Source: CAVPDE01 sp964580575 (GTDB lineage: Bacteria; Desulfobacterota; DSM-4660; Desulfatiglandales; HGW-15). Taken from it: a stretch of DNA of 64,000 bases. Below are positions 17,160 to 25,495 of the stretch, one piece after another. The notes below the pieces were generated by a model, which saw only the letters and a list, made by a program, of their open reading frames with translations, searched no databases and had not been told where the DNA came from. The DNA lies in NCBI GenBank assembly GCA_964580575.1, contig CAZOLJ010000015.1, forward strand, positions 1 to 64,000, given 5' to 3'. The translations under genes were made by a program, and so were the position numbers. The stretch's first letter is position 1; each line of letters begins with the position of its first letter.

Positions 17160-18259
17160 GGATAGAACGAGTCGACCTCATCTTCGTGCGCATGCCCCTC
17201 GTTTCCCCTTTCGAGACCAGCAACAACCGCGTCTCCGAGCTCGACAAGCTGCTCCTCAAGGTCTACACCCCGGAATGGAGTGTCTATTCCGAGTGCACGG
17301 CCGACCCCAGACCGTTCTACTCCTATGAAACGGTTGGAACCGCTGCGTTGATCCTGAAAGAGGTTTTGCTCCCCGAGATTTTGGGCAAGAACCTGGAAGG
17401 TCCGGCGACTTACGTGAAAATGACCGCCCGCTTCCGGGGTCACCCCATGGCCAAAGCCGTCGTGGAAAATGCCCTGTGGGTGCTCTCGGCCCTGGGGCAG
17501 GGGAAACCTCTCGCGGTCATCCTCGGGGGACAAAAGCGGAGCATTGCAGCGGGGGTTTCCATCGGCATTCAGGATACGACGCAGGATCTGAATCGGACGA
17601 TCGCCACCTATCTGGATGAAGGTTATCGGAGAGTCAAGATCAAACCGGGGAAAGATCTTTCCGTCGTGGAAGCGGTGCGCAGGAGTCACCCCTCTCTCCC
17701 GCTGATGGTCGATGCCAACGGCGCCTATCGCCTGTCCGACAGCGCGCTTTTCGAAGCCATGGACGGCTGGGGCCTGATGATGATCGAGCAACCCCTCGCT
17801 CCCGACGATGTCGTGGAGCATGCCAAGCTTCAGGCCCGTGTAAAGACGCCGTTGTGCCTCGATGAGTCCATTCAAAATCCCTATTTCGCGCAGGTTGCCG
17901 CCGAGCTCGGGGCCTGCAGGATCATCAACATCAAGCAGGGCCGGGTCGGGGGCCTGTCGGCAGCCAAAGAGATCCATGATGTCGCCCAGGCGAATCGGAT
18001 GGGGGTGTGGTGCGGGGGGATGCTGGAGACAGGGATCGGCAGGGCGGTGAACGTGGCGCTTGCCTCCCTGCCCAATTTTGTATACCCCAACGATATTTCG
18101 GCCTCGAAGCGGTACTGGGAGAGAGACATCATCGATCCGCCTTTTTACCTCAACCCTGATGGGACCCTCGATGTTCCCTCGGCAGCGGGCCTCGGCGTCA
18201 CCGTGGACGAAAGGGCACTGGCCCGTGTCACCCTGGCGCGTGAAGTGATCCGTTTGTAA
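17156..18259 (+). CDS. Enolase-superfamily N-acylamino acid racemase / o-succinylbenzoate synthase-like enzyme
   Basis: 367 residues from ATG 17156. All enolase-superfamily catalytic residues are visible: K161-x-K163 in VKIKPG, metal ligands D186 (MVDANG), E211 (MIEQPL) and D236 (LDES), and K260 in NIKQGRVGG. This arrangement is that of the OSBS/NSAR branch. No menaquinone genes lie nearby, and the neighbours are an RpiR regulator, an M20 amidohydrolase and a peptide transporter. Racemisation of N-succinyl- or N-acylamino acids, followed by deacylation by the M20 enzyme, is therefore the more likely role. The ATGA overlap shows coupling to the regulator. Dipeptide epimerase is an alternative. 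Confidence 0.8.
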   Translation: MRIERVDLIFVRMPLVSPFETSNNRVSELDKLLLKVYTPEWSVYSECTADPRPFYSYETVGTAALILKEVLLPEILGKNLEGPATYVKMTARFRGHPMAKAVVENALWVLSALGQGKPLAVILGGQKRSIAAGVSIGIQDTTQDLNRTIATYLDEGYRRVKIKPGKDLSVVEAVRRSHPSLPLMVDANGAYRLSDSALFEAMDGWGLMMIEQPLAPDDVVEHAKLQARVKTPLCLDESIQNPYFAQVAAELGACRIINIKQGRVGGLSAAKEIHDVAQANRMGVWCGGMLETGIGRAVNVALASLPNFVYPNDISASKRYWERDIIDPPFYLNPDGTLDVPSAAGLGVTVDERALARVTLAREVIRL

Positions 18260-18461
18260 TCTCAGCCCCTTCCTCCCGTCGAGGGTTACCTGTTGGTCAA
18301 AAAAAGAAAAAAATTTTCTTGACATTAATTTTCTTATTTGCTAGCAGATAGCCTAACAATTTTCATAAAAACAAAAAAAGGTATAAAATATACTATAATT
18401 ATTTTACTTTATTTGTATTGTTGGGTCAGCATATTGTCAAAATGCAAAGTGAGGAGATCCG
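18260..18461 (+). promoter_or_regulatory. A+T-rich promoter region upstream of the AsnC-led operon
   Basis: This gap is strikingly A+T-rich compared with its flanks. It contains TTGACA (18319-18324) and, further down, TATAAT (18394-18399), but no single ideally spaced pair of hexamers. Poly-A/T tracts suggest bent DNA, as is common at Lrp/AsnC-controlled promoters. GAGGAG at about 18449 serves the TTG start at 18462. Confidence 0.4.
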
Positions 18462-18935
18462 TTGGCTGAGGAGCTCGACACTCTCGACAAAGAACTCATT
18501 CGTCTTCTCTGCAAAGACGGACAAGCCCCCGTGGCGGATCTGGCGAAGCGGCTTTCTGTTACGACACCGACTGTACGCACCAGAGTCAAGCGATTGATCA
18601 AGTCAGGACTCCTCAGAATTGCCGGAAGCATCAATACCCAGAATCATCCCGAACTGATTTCCGCCCTCGTTGCCATGAAGGTACAGTCTTTCGGCAAGCT
18701 CGAGGAAGTGCTGCAGAAACTGGAAAGCATCGATCAGGTCATTTGGGCGGGGGTCGTCACGGGACGGTACGACATCTTTGCCGAGGTGGTGGTGGCGGGT
18801 GGCATCGCGGAACTGCACGCGCTCATTACCAATATCATCCCCCGCGTGGGCAAGGTGGTCCAAACGGAAACCTTTGTCCTCACGAGGTCGGCAAAGAAGT
18901 GGATATCGATGCCTCAAGGGATGAAAGAGTGGTAA
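18462..18935 (+). CDS. Lrp/AsnC family transcriptional regulator
   Basis: 157 residues. An N-terminal winged HTH has LDKELIRLLCKDGQAP and LAKRLSVTTPTVRTRVKRL. A RAM effector domain follows (SALVAMKVQSFGKLEEV, GRYDIFAEVVVAGG, VVQTETFVL). It starts at TTG, preceded by GAGGAG seven bases upstream. It is the first gene of a same-strand run: saccharopine dehydrogenase-like, ornithine aminotransferase, polar amino-acid ABC transporter and opine dehydrogenase. It most likely senses an amino acid and controls that run. The A+T-rich leader upstream is the expected binding region. Confidence 0.9.
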   Translation: MAEELDTLDKELIRLLCKDGQAPVADLAKRLSVTTPTVRTRVKRLIKSGLLRIAGSINTQNHPELISALVAMKVQSFGKLEEVLQKLESIDQVIWAGVVTGRYDIFAEVVVAGGIAELHALITNIIPRVGKVVQTETFVLTRSAKKWISMPQGMKEW

Positions 18936-18999
18936 GAGGGTTGCGTGGAAGAAAGAGAATGGGTGGCGTAGCAGGAGAGGCACGCGGAGGTTCAACGCT

Positions 19000-20199
19000 T
19001 TGAGGATTGCCGTATTAGGAGGGCTTGGGCTTCAAGGCAGGGCGGCTCTTGTCGCACTCAGCCGTAGGCGTTCAGTCGACCAAATTATCTGCGCGGACCT
19101 TGGCACGGAGATCCCGGAGAAGGTGCGTTTCATGGTGGACCTCAAAAAAACAAGGTTCGAGAAGATGGACGCCTCTTCAAAGGACGATCTCGTGGTCCTT
19201 CTCAAGGAGGACGTGGACGTGGCTCTCGAATTCCTGCCGGTGCCCCTCCTGCCAAAGGCTTATGAAGCAGCCATCGAGGCGGGGGTCGGACTCGTGGGCA
19301 CGAGCTACGGCCAGACCATCCGCCACCTTCATGATCGCGCGCTCGACGCGCGCGTTTCTCTCATGCCGGAGTGCGGACTGGACCCGGGGATCGACCTGGT
19401 CGTGTGCGGCCACGCGGTAAAAGAGTTCGACGAACTGCACGTGCTGAATTCTTACTGCGGAGGCATTCCCGAGAAAAAGGCCTGTGACAATCCCCTGAAA
19501 TACAAAATCTCTTGGAACTGGGATCTGGTCCTCCGCGCTCAGAAGCGGCCGGCGGTCCTGATCAAAGGCGGACGGAGGGTGGAAATCGCCGCGGCGGATC
19601 AGCATGACAACGATATGATCGGGGCCATCGATTTTCCCGGTTTGGGTGAGCTGGAGTCCATACCGAACGGAGATGCCGCTTTTTACACCGACCTTCTCGG
19701 CGTGACGCGGACCATCCGGGAGACCGGCCGTTACGCGCTGCGCTGGCCCGGTTGGTGCGCCTTCTGGGCGCCCTTGAAAAAGCTGGGTTTCCTGTCCGAT
19801 GAGCCCTTGGACATTGGAGGCTGCCCGGTAACCCCCCACCAATTCGTGGTTCAGCTTACAGAGCCGCAACTGCAATTCCGCGACGACGAGAAAGACCTGG
19901 TGGTGATGCGCAACCTGTTCCGAGGTCTCAAGGGCGGCAGGCGGAAAACAATCATCACGGACTTGTTCGTCGAACGGGATCTCGGCACAGGCCTCCTTGC
20001 CATGAACCTGAGCGTCGCCTATCCTGCAACCATCGTGGCATGCATGATCGGGAACGGGCAGATTGCAAAGAAAGGAGTTCTTTCGCCTATGACAGACATC
20101 CCCTACGACATTTTTATGATGGAGCTCTCTCGTTGTGGAATCGTGGTCAACGAACAAATCCATTATGAAGACCCGCAAATCATGGAGCTTCATTCTTAG
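19000..20199 (+). CDS. Saccharopine dehydrogenase family protein
   Basis: 399 residues from a TTG start. The N-terminal NAD(P) fold has the motif VLGGLGLQGRAAL, followed by CADLG and LLKEDVDVALEFLPV. The catalytic-domain features MPECGLDPGIDLVVCGHAV and YCGGIPE are typical of lysine 6-dehydrogenase and saccharopine reductase-like enzymes. They oxidise or reduce secondary-amine links between an amino acid and an oxo-acid, or the epsilon-amino group of lysine. It sits between the AsnC regulator and ornithine aminotransferase, 18 bases before the latter. That context suggests breakdown of a lysine-, ornithine- or opine-type compound, but the exact substrate cannot be read. The C-terminal half is full length. 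Confidence 0.8.
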   Translation: MRIAVLGGLGLQGRAALVALSRRRSVDQIICADLGTEIPEKVRFMVDLKKTRFEKMDASSKDDLVVLLKEDVDVALEFLPVPLLPKAYEAAIEAGVGLVGTSYGQTIRHLHDRALDARVSLMPECGLDPGIDLVVCGHAVKEFDELHVLNSYCGGIPEKKACDNPLKYKISWNWDLVLRAQKRPAVLIKGGRRVEIAAADQHDNDMIGAIDFPGLGELESIPNGDAAFYTDLLGVTRTIRETGRYALRWPGWCAFWAPLKKLGFLSDEPLDIGGCPVTPHQFVVQLTEPQLQFRDDEKDLVVMRNLFRGLKGGRRKTIITDLFVERDLGTGLLAMNLSVAYPATIVACMIGNGQIAKKGVLSPMTDIPYDIFMMELSRCGIVVNEQIHYEDPQIMELHS

Positions 20200-20217
20200 G
20201 GTTCGGGAGTGGTAGAG

Positions 20218-21420
20218 ATGGAGACCCGACAATACATAGAGCTGGAAGAGAAATACGGCGCGCACAACTACAAGCCCCTCGACGTGGTTCTGAGCAGGGG
20301 GCAGGGGGTGTGGGTTTGGGATGTGGAGGGGAAAAAGTATCTCGACTGTCTCGCCTCCTACTCGGCCGTGAACCAGGGACACTGCCACCCCAGGATCATG
20401 GAAACCATGATCGAGCAGTGCCGAAAGCTCACCCTGACCTCCCGGGCTTTTCGAAACGATCAGCTGGGACTTCTCTACGAGGAGCTGTGTCAACTCACCA
20501 ACTCCCACAAGGTCCTCCCCATGAACAGCGGCGCCGAGGCCGTGGAAACCGTGATCAAGGCGGTGCGCAAGTGGGGCTACAAGGTGAAAGGGGTGCCCAA
20601 AGATCAGGCCGAGATCATCGCCTGCGAGAACAATTTCCACGGCCGCACCATCACCCTCGTGGGATTCAGCACGGAAGAGCACTACCGCGAGGGTTTCGGC
20701 CCCTTCACGCCCGGGTTCAAGATCGTCCCCTTTGGCGATGCCGAAGCCCTGGAATCGGCCATCACGCCGAATACGGTGGGTTTCCTCGTGGAGCCGATTC
20801 AAGGGGAAGCGGGGATCATCCTCCCGCCCGAGGGGTACCTGAGAAAAGCCAAGTCCATCTGCGAGAAGAACCAGGTGGTCCTGATCCTGGACGAGATTCA
20901 GACCGGTCTGGGCCGCACCGGCAAGCTTCTGGCGGAGCAGCACGAAGGGATCGAGGCGGACATCAGCCTGATCGGCAAAGCCCTTTCCGGCGGCTTTTAC
21001 CCCATATCCGTCGTCCTGTCCAACACGGAAGTCCTGGGCGTGCTTCGGCCGGGAGAGCACGGCAGCACCTTCGGAGGCAATCCGCTCGCCTGTGCTGTGG
21101 CGAGAACCGCTCTCAGAGTGCTCATCGAAGAGGGGATGATCGACAATTCCGCGGCCATGGGGGCCTATTTCCTGGGTGAGCTGAAGAAAATCAGGAGTCC
21201 CCTCATCAAGGAGGTGCGCGGCAGGGGTCTGATGATCGGCGTGGAGCTCTTTCCGGAAGCAGGAGGGGCCCGTGTTTACTGCGAGAAACTCATGAGTTTT
21301 GGGATCCTTTGCAAGGAAACCCATGATCACATCATCCGCTTTGCCCCGCCCCTCATCATTACGAGGGAAGAAATCGACTGGGCATTGGAGAGGATCGAAA
21401 AGGTTTTGGCGAAGCACTGA
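20218..21420 (+). CDS. rocD: Ornithine--oxo-acid aminotransferase (class III)
   Basis: 400 residues matching RocD closely. The start EKYGAHNYKPLDVVL is characteristic. PLP-site features are NSGAEAVET, the HGRT motif, LDEIQTGLGRTG and the Schiff-base Lys254 in GKALSGGFYP. It transfers the delta-amino group of ornithine to 2-oxoglutarate, giving glutamate semialdehyde. ATG 20218 is preferred (GGGAG nine bases upstream) over the in-frame GTG at 20209. The partner steps for ornithine supply would be the upstream saccharopine dehydrogenase-like enzyme or the downstream opine dehydrogenase. The family also includes acetylornithine aminotransferases, but the N-terminus favours RocD. Confidence 0.88.
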   Translation: METRQYIELEEKYGAHNYKPLDVVLSRGQGVWVWDVEGKKYLDCLASYSAVNQGHCHPRIMETMIEQCRKLTLTSRAFRNDQLGLLYEELCQLTNSHKVLPMNSGAEAVETVIKAVRKWGYKVKGVPKDQAEIIACENNFHGRTITLVGFSTEEHYREGFGPFTPGFKIVPFGDAEALESAITPNTVGFLVEPIQGEAGIILPPEGYLRKAKSICEKNQVVLILDEIQTGLGRTGKLLAEQHEGIEADISLIGKALSGGFYPISVVLSNTEVLGVLRPGEHGSTFGGNPLACAVARTALRVLIEEGMIDNSAAMGAYFLGELKKIRSPLIKEVRGRGLMIGVELFPEAGGARVYCEKLMSFGILCKETHDHIIRFAPPLIITREEIDWALERIEKVLAKH

Positions 21421-21456
21421 ACACATCGAGAACCATCAACAGGAGGAGGTATTGCC

Positions 21457-21813
21457 GTGCTCCTCGGCTCCACCGGCGAGACCGATGCCAAGAAAGCCTT
21501 CCCGAACGCAGAACTCAAATCGTACAAGGGCGGCGGTCCGCTCCTGATCGATGCGGTGCTCAAGTGCCATGCGGACATCGGTGTCAACGACGGTTCAGCC
21601 GTGACCGGGCAGATGGCGAGCTTTCCGCCGAACAGCATCCGGATCTTTGAGGGCATGCTTTCCAAGTCGCCTCTTTCCTTTGCAGTGCGATATGATTCCA
21701 CGGACCTCCTTGAGTGGATCAATCTTTTCTTCCTTCACATCAGCCTCGATGGAAGACTGGAGCAGAACCTCAACTACTGGGTCAACACCATGGACTGGAA
21801 GAAAGACCACTGA
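21457..21813 (+). pseudogene. Polar amino-acid binding protein, N-terminal half deleted
   Basis: 118 codons beginning at a GTG five to six bases after a strong AGGAGGAGG. The first residues, LLGSTGETDAKKAFPNAEL, correspond to the middle of a family-3 solute-binding protein. The rest (YKGGGPLLIDAVLKCHAD, FAVRYDSTDLLEWINLFF, LNYWVNTMDWK) is the normal C-terminal lobe. The signal peptide and first lobe, roughly 150 residues, are missing, while the ribosome-binding site survives. This suggests a deletion from just after the start codon region. Without export and the second lobe the product cannot bind ligand. The downstream permeases and ATPase look intact, so another binding protein might serve them. 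Confidence 0.8.
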
Positions 21814-21985
21814 GAACTGAGAAAGGAATAGGCGCCCGGGAACAGGGTATTTGGATCCCTCTTGGTGGGTGGGCAGAGACCCCCTTCAGGTGGGTAAAGT
21901 CCACCCCTATATCAGGGTGGTCAAATCTTGATCCAGTCCCATGCCGGGATCTTTGCCAAAGGGTGAAAACGGATAGGTTAGGATC

Positions 21986-22651
21986 ATGCTGGAGACCTTC
22001 AATTTCAGAGTCATCATCGAATACCTGCCCCTCTACTGGAAATGCTTTCTTGCGACCCTCTGGCTTTCCGGCGGGAGTTTGCTGGGCGCGCTTGTCGTGG
22101 GGGTCATTGCCTGCGCCATGCGCCTCAGCGAGTCGCGAATCATCTCGAGGGTGGCGGGCGTATATATCGAGAGCATCCGTTCGACCCCGTTGCTGGCCCA
22201 GCTCTACTTCTTCTATTTCGGTCTGCCCTCACTTGGCCTTCGCATGCCGGAAGAGGCGACAGGAATTCTCGCCCTCACGCTGAACAGCGGCGCTTACATG
22301 GCTGAAATCATCCGGGCCGGGGTTCAGTCCATTGCCTACGGCCAAATCGAAGCGGCCATGTCCTCGGGCTTGAGCTACCTTCAACGCATGCGGTACATCG
22401 TTCTTCCGCAGGCTCTGGGGGTGTCCATTCCTCCCATGCTTGGCCAGGCCATTGTTCTGGTCAAAGACTCGGCGCTTCTCTCTCTGATTTCAATCGTCGA
22501 GTTGACCCGGGCAGGGCAGATATTGACTTCGGAGCGATTCATGCCGGCTGAGGGCTTCTTGACCACGGCGGTTTTCTACCTGATTATCTATTACATTCTT
22601 AAAGCATTTTCTCACTGGTCACAGAAACGCCTCATTTTTCGTGGGGCCTAA
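21986..22651 (+). CDS. Polar amino-acid ABC transporter permease (HisM/GlnP type)
   Basis: 221 residues with five predicted membrane segments. The N-terminal ESIRSTPLLAQLYFFYFGLP and the EAA loop EAAMSSGLSYLQRMRYIVLPQA are typical of His/Glu/Gln-type permeases. It pairs with the second permease 20 bases downstream to form the membrane channel of an amino-acid importer powered by the ATPase at 23354. AGGA lies upstream of the ATG. The 170 bases between it and the truncated binding-protein gene hold no gene. Confidence 0.9.
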   Translation: MLETFNFRVIIEYLPLYWKCFLATLWLSGGSLLGALVVGVIACAMRLSESRIISRVAGVYIESIRSTPLLAQLYFFYFGLPSLGLRMPEEATGILALTLNSGAYMAEIIRAGVQSIAYGQIEAAMSSGLSYLQRMRYIVLPQALGVSIPPMLGQAIVLVKDSALLSLISIVELTRAGQILTSERFMPAEGFLTTAVFYLIIYYILKAFSHWSQKRLIFRGA

Positions 22652-22671
22652 AGAGGGGGCTTAGAAAAGAC

Positions 22672-23340
22672 ATGTGGGGTCTTTATTTCGAGCAGCTGGT
22701 CCAGAGCATCCCCTTCTTCTTGAAGGGGCTCTGGATGACTGTGGCCGTATCCGGATTGAGCCTGGTCGCCGGGACCGTCCTCGGCTTTGTGTGGGGAGTC
22801 ATCCGCGCAGGCAGGGGCAAGGTGCTGAAGCGAATCATCGGGGCCTGGGTGGACCTCATTCGCGGAACCCCTTTCCTGGTGCAGGTTTTCATCTTTTTTT
22901 TCATCCTGCCTGAGGCAGGGATCCAGCTTGAAGCTTTTCCTGCGTCAGTGATCGCCCTCACGAACCTCTCCGCCTGCTTCATCTGTGAAATAGTGGCGGG
23001 GGGCATTCAGTCGATCCCCTCAGGGCAGAGAGAAGCGGCTACGGCGTCGGGTCTATCGTCCTATCATCAGCTGAGATACATCATTCTACCTCAAGCCATG
23101 CGCACCATCCTGCCGCCTCTCGTGGGGCAGTATGTGTTGCTCATTAAAGACTCCTCCGTGGTGTCGGCCATCGGTGTCACCGATGTGACAAGGGTCGGAT
23201 GGTTGACCGTCCAAAGGATCCCGGAGGGGATCATGGTGTTCGGATTGGTGGGGATCCTGTATTTCTTGATTTGCTATCCGCTGATCCAGCTTTCGAACTC
23301 GCTGGAGAAGCGGATGACCGTGGTGACAACCAAGCTGTAA
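22672..23340 (+). CDS. Polar amino-acid ABC transporter permease
   Basis: 222 residues, a second HisQ/GlnP-like inner-membrane permease. Landmarks are VDLIRGTPFLVQVFIFFF, NLSACFICEIVAGGIQSIP and the EAA loop EAATASGLSSYHQLRYIILP. It is related to the preceding gene but clearly diverged, as expected for a heterodimeric channel. It is followed after 13 bases by the ATPase. GGGGG about eleven bases upstream is a possible ribosome-binding site. Ligand specificity cannot be read from the permease. The operon context suggests ornithine-, lysine- or opine-type compounds. Confidence 0.9.
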   Translation: MWGLYFEQLVQSIPFFLKGLWMTVAVSGLSLVAGTVLGFVWGVIRAGRGKVLKRIIGAWVDLIRGTPFLVQVFIFFFILPEAGIQLEAFPASVIALTNLSACFICEIVAGGIQSIPSGQREAATASGLSSYHQLRYIILPQAMRTILPPLVGQYVLLIKDSSVVSAIGVTDVTRVGWLTVQRIPEGIMVFGLVGILYFLICYPLIQLSNSLEKRMTVVTTKL

Positions 23341-23353
23341 GGGGAGCGCACTC

Positions 23354-24082
23354 ATGATCCGGTTTTCGAAGATCAACAAATGGTTTGGTGATCTGCATGT
23401 CTTGAAGGACATTAACCTGAACGTCGAAGCAGGGGAGGTAGTTGTGGTATGCGGGCCGAGCGGCTCGGGGAAGAGCACCTTGATCCGTTGCATCAACCGC
23501 CTGGAACCCATTCAGCAGGGCGAACTTGTCGTGGACAATATGAAAGTCCACGACAAAAAAACCAACATGACCAGAATAAGGGCCGAGATCGGCTTTGTGT
23601 TCCAGCAATTCAACCTATATCCCCACATGACGGCCTTGGGAAACGTCACCATTGCTCCCGTAAAAGTGCGTAAAATGAAGAAGAATGAAGCGGAAAAATT
23701 GGGCCGGGAGATTCTGGAACGAGTCGGTCTGGGCGCCAAGGCGGATAGCTACCCGGCCCAGCTGTCCGGGGGACAGCAGCAGCGGGTTGCGATTGCTCGG
23801 GGACTTTGCATGCGGCCCAAAATAATGCTCTTCGACGAGCCCACGTCCGCGCTGGACCCGGAAATGATCAATGAGGTTCTGGACGTCATGCGGGACCTGG
23901 CCAAGGAAGGCATGACCATGATGGTGGTGACCCATGAGATGGGGTTTGCCCGGGAAGTGGCCAACCGGGTCGTCTTCATGGACGAGGGGCAGATCATCGA
24001 AGTGGCTCCTCCCAATGACTTCTTCAAGAATCCCAGGACCGAGCGGGCCAAGCTGTTCCTGAGCAAGATTCTGACCCACTAG
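23354..24082 (+). CDS. glnQ: Polar amino-acid ABC transporter ATP-binding protein (GlnQ type)
   Basis: 242 residues. It has Walker A GPSGSGKST, the Q-loop VFQQFNLYPHMTAL (typical of GlnQ/HisP), the signature LSGGQQQRVAIARGL, Walker B IMLFDEPTSALDPEM and the H-loop VVTHEMGFA. It drives amino-acid import with the two permeases directly upstream. The family symbol describes type, not glutamine specificity. It ends with a TAG stop 142 bases before the opine dehydrogenase gene. Confidence 0.93.
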   Translation: MIRFSKINKWFGDLHVLKDINLNVEAGEVVVVCGPSGSGKSTLIRCINRLEPIQQGELVVDNMKVHDKKTNMTRIRAEIGFVFQQFNLYPHMTALGNVTIAPVKVRKMKKNEAEKLGREILERVGLGAKADSYPAQLSGGQQQRVAIARGLCMRPKIMLFDEPTSALDPEMINEVLDVMRDLAKEGMTMMVVTHEMGFAREVANRVVFMDEGQIIEVAPPNDFFKNPRTERAKLFLSKILTH

Positions 24083-24224
24083 GAGACAGCCGATTGGATT
24101 TGAACTGTAGCCTAAGCGGGCCCCTATCAGGGAGGGAATTCCTGGGATAGTCGGAAATGCTGTCGGGGGAATGGGTAAGGAAAACACACGAGCCGAGTCC
24201 ACAAGACATGGAAGGGAGGTTTTC

Positions 24225-25328
24225 ATGATTGATACCATTGCCGTTATCGGCGCCGGCAACGGGGGGAAAGCGAGTGCTGTTGATCTCACCCTCCAGGGCA
24301 AGCGCGTCCGCCTCTTCGAATTCCCCGAGTTCAAGAGCAATATCGAAGGACTTGTCGAGCACCCCACCCTGACGGCCACCGGGGCTGTGGCCGGAGAGGG
24401 TCGCCTTGATCTTGTGACCACGGATCTTTCGGAAGCCGTGTCCGGTGCGGACACGATCATGGTCTGCACTCAGGCGCTGGTTCATGACCGGACAGCGCAG
24501 GATCTGGCTCGCCTGGTTGAACCCCATCAACTCGTGATCCTCAACCCGGGTTCCACGGGTGGGGCCCTGCTCTTTGCAAAGAGGTTTCGGGACTCGGGGC
24601 TTAAAAAACTCCCCACCTTGGTCGAACTGGCGACGTTGACCTATGGTTGCCGGGGGCGAGGGTCCACCGTCCATATTCCGGTCAAGGTGAACCGCGTCCT
24701 TTACGGCACTCTTCCGGCCGGAGCGGCGGCGCGGGTGGGGCCTGGACTTGAAGCCCTCTACCCGGGCTTGCGCCGCGGTGCGAGCGTTCTGGAGGCAGGA
24801 CTGAACAATGCCAATCCCGTCATCCACCCTCCCATCACGATGCTCAATTCGGCGCTTATCGAGCGAGAGGGGGACCGGAGGTTCTTTTACGGCGACGGCG
24901 TCTCCCCTGCAGTGGCGCGGCTCATCAGGAAACTGGACGGAGAAAGGATGGCCCTTCTGCGCGCCCTCGGTTACCCCGCGCAACCGGACCCCGTGACCTC
25001 CGTGGAACAGGGGTACGCGACCAGCACGGATTACCACGACTGTTACAGGCACGGCCCGGGATTCGCAGAGTTCCGCTTCCCGAACACCCTCGACAATCGC
25101 TACTTCCACGAAGACATCGGCATGGGTCTCGTGCTGTTCAGCTCTCTCGGAAAGATGCTCAAGGTGCCCACGCCCGCGTGCGAAGCGGTGATCAGAATGG
25201 GAGAGATTTTGATGGACAAGGACTATTCCGTAAAAGGACTCCGCACTGCCGAATCCCTCGGGATTGCCGGGCTGACTCTCAAAGAGTTACACGTTTACCT
25301 GGAAACAGGGGAAATGCCCCTCCACTGA
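24225..25328 (+). CDS. NAD(P)-dependent opine dehydrogenase family protein
   Basis: 367 residues of the octopine/nopaline dehydrogenase family. ATG 24225 is preceded by GGAAGGGAGG. The Rossmann motif is IAVIGAGNGGKASAVDL. The second domain has NNANPVIHPPITMLN and the catalytic-His type segment in STDYHDCYRHGPGF. These enzymes reversibly form or split opines (N-carboxyalkyl amino acids) into an amino acid and an oxo-acid. Located after an amino-acid transporter, ornithine aminotransferase and a saccharopine dehydrogenase-like gene, it fits import and breakdown of an opine-like compound. A 2,4-diaminopentanoate- or metallophore-type (staphylopine-like) role is less supported because no nicotianamine synthase is nearby. 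Confidence 0.82.
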   Translation: MIDTIAVIGAGNGGKASAVDLTLQGKRVRLFEFPEFKSNIEGLVEHPTLTATGAVAGEGRLDLVTTDLSEAVSGADTIMVCTQALVHDRTAQDLARLVEPHQLVILNPGSTGGALLFAKRFRDSGLKKLPTLVELATLTYGCRGRGSTVHIPVKVNRVLYGTLPAGAAARVGPGLEALYPGLRRGASVLEAGLNNANPVIHPPITMLNSALIEREGDRRFFYGDGVSPAVARLIRKLDGERMALLRALGYPAQPDPVTSVEQGYATSTDYHDCYRHGPGFAEFRFPNTLDNRYFHEDIGMGLVLFSSLGKMLKVPTPACEAVIRMGEILMDKDYSVKGLRTAESLGIAGLTLKELHVYLETGEMPLH

Positions 25329-25495
25329 CACCTGGCTCGCTCCCTCAGCCTTCCCCTCTCCCCCGAATGCGGGGTAAAGAAATGGGGTCAAACGGAACCG
25401 AATGCCATGGTTGCGGCTTCCGCCGACCCGTGAGCGCCGAAGCTTCGGCGGAGGTGTTTGACGCGCTGCGTTTTTCGCGTGCTCTGCGAAGAAGC

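Noticed and set aside
19177..21426. 749-codon open frame on the minus strand
   Set aside because: It is the antisense shadow of the saccharopine dehydrogenase-like and ornithine aminotransferase genes, with composition typical of a G+C-rich complementary frame.
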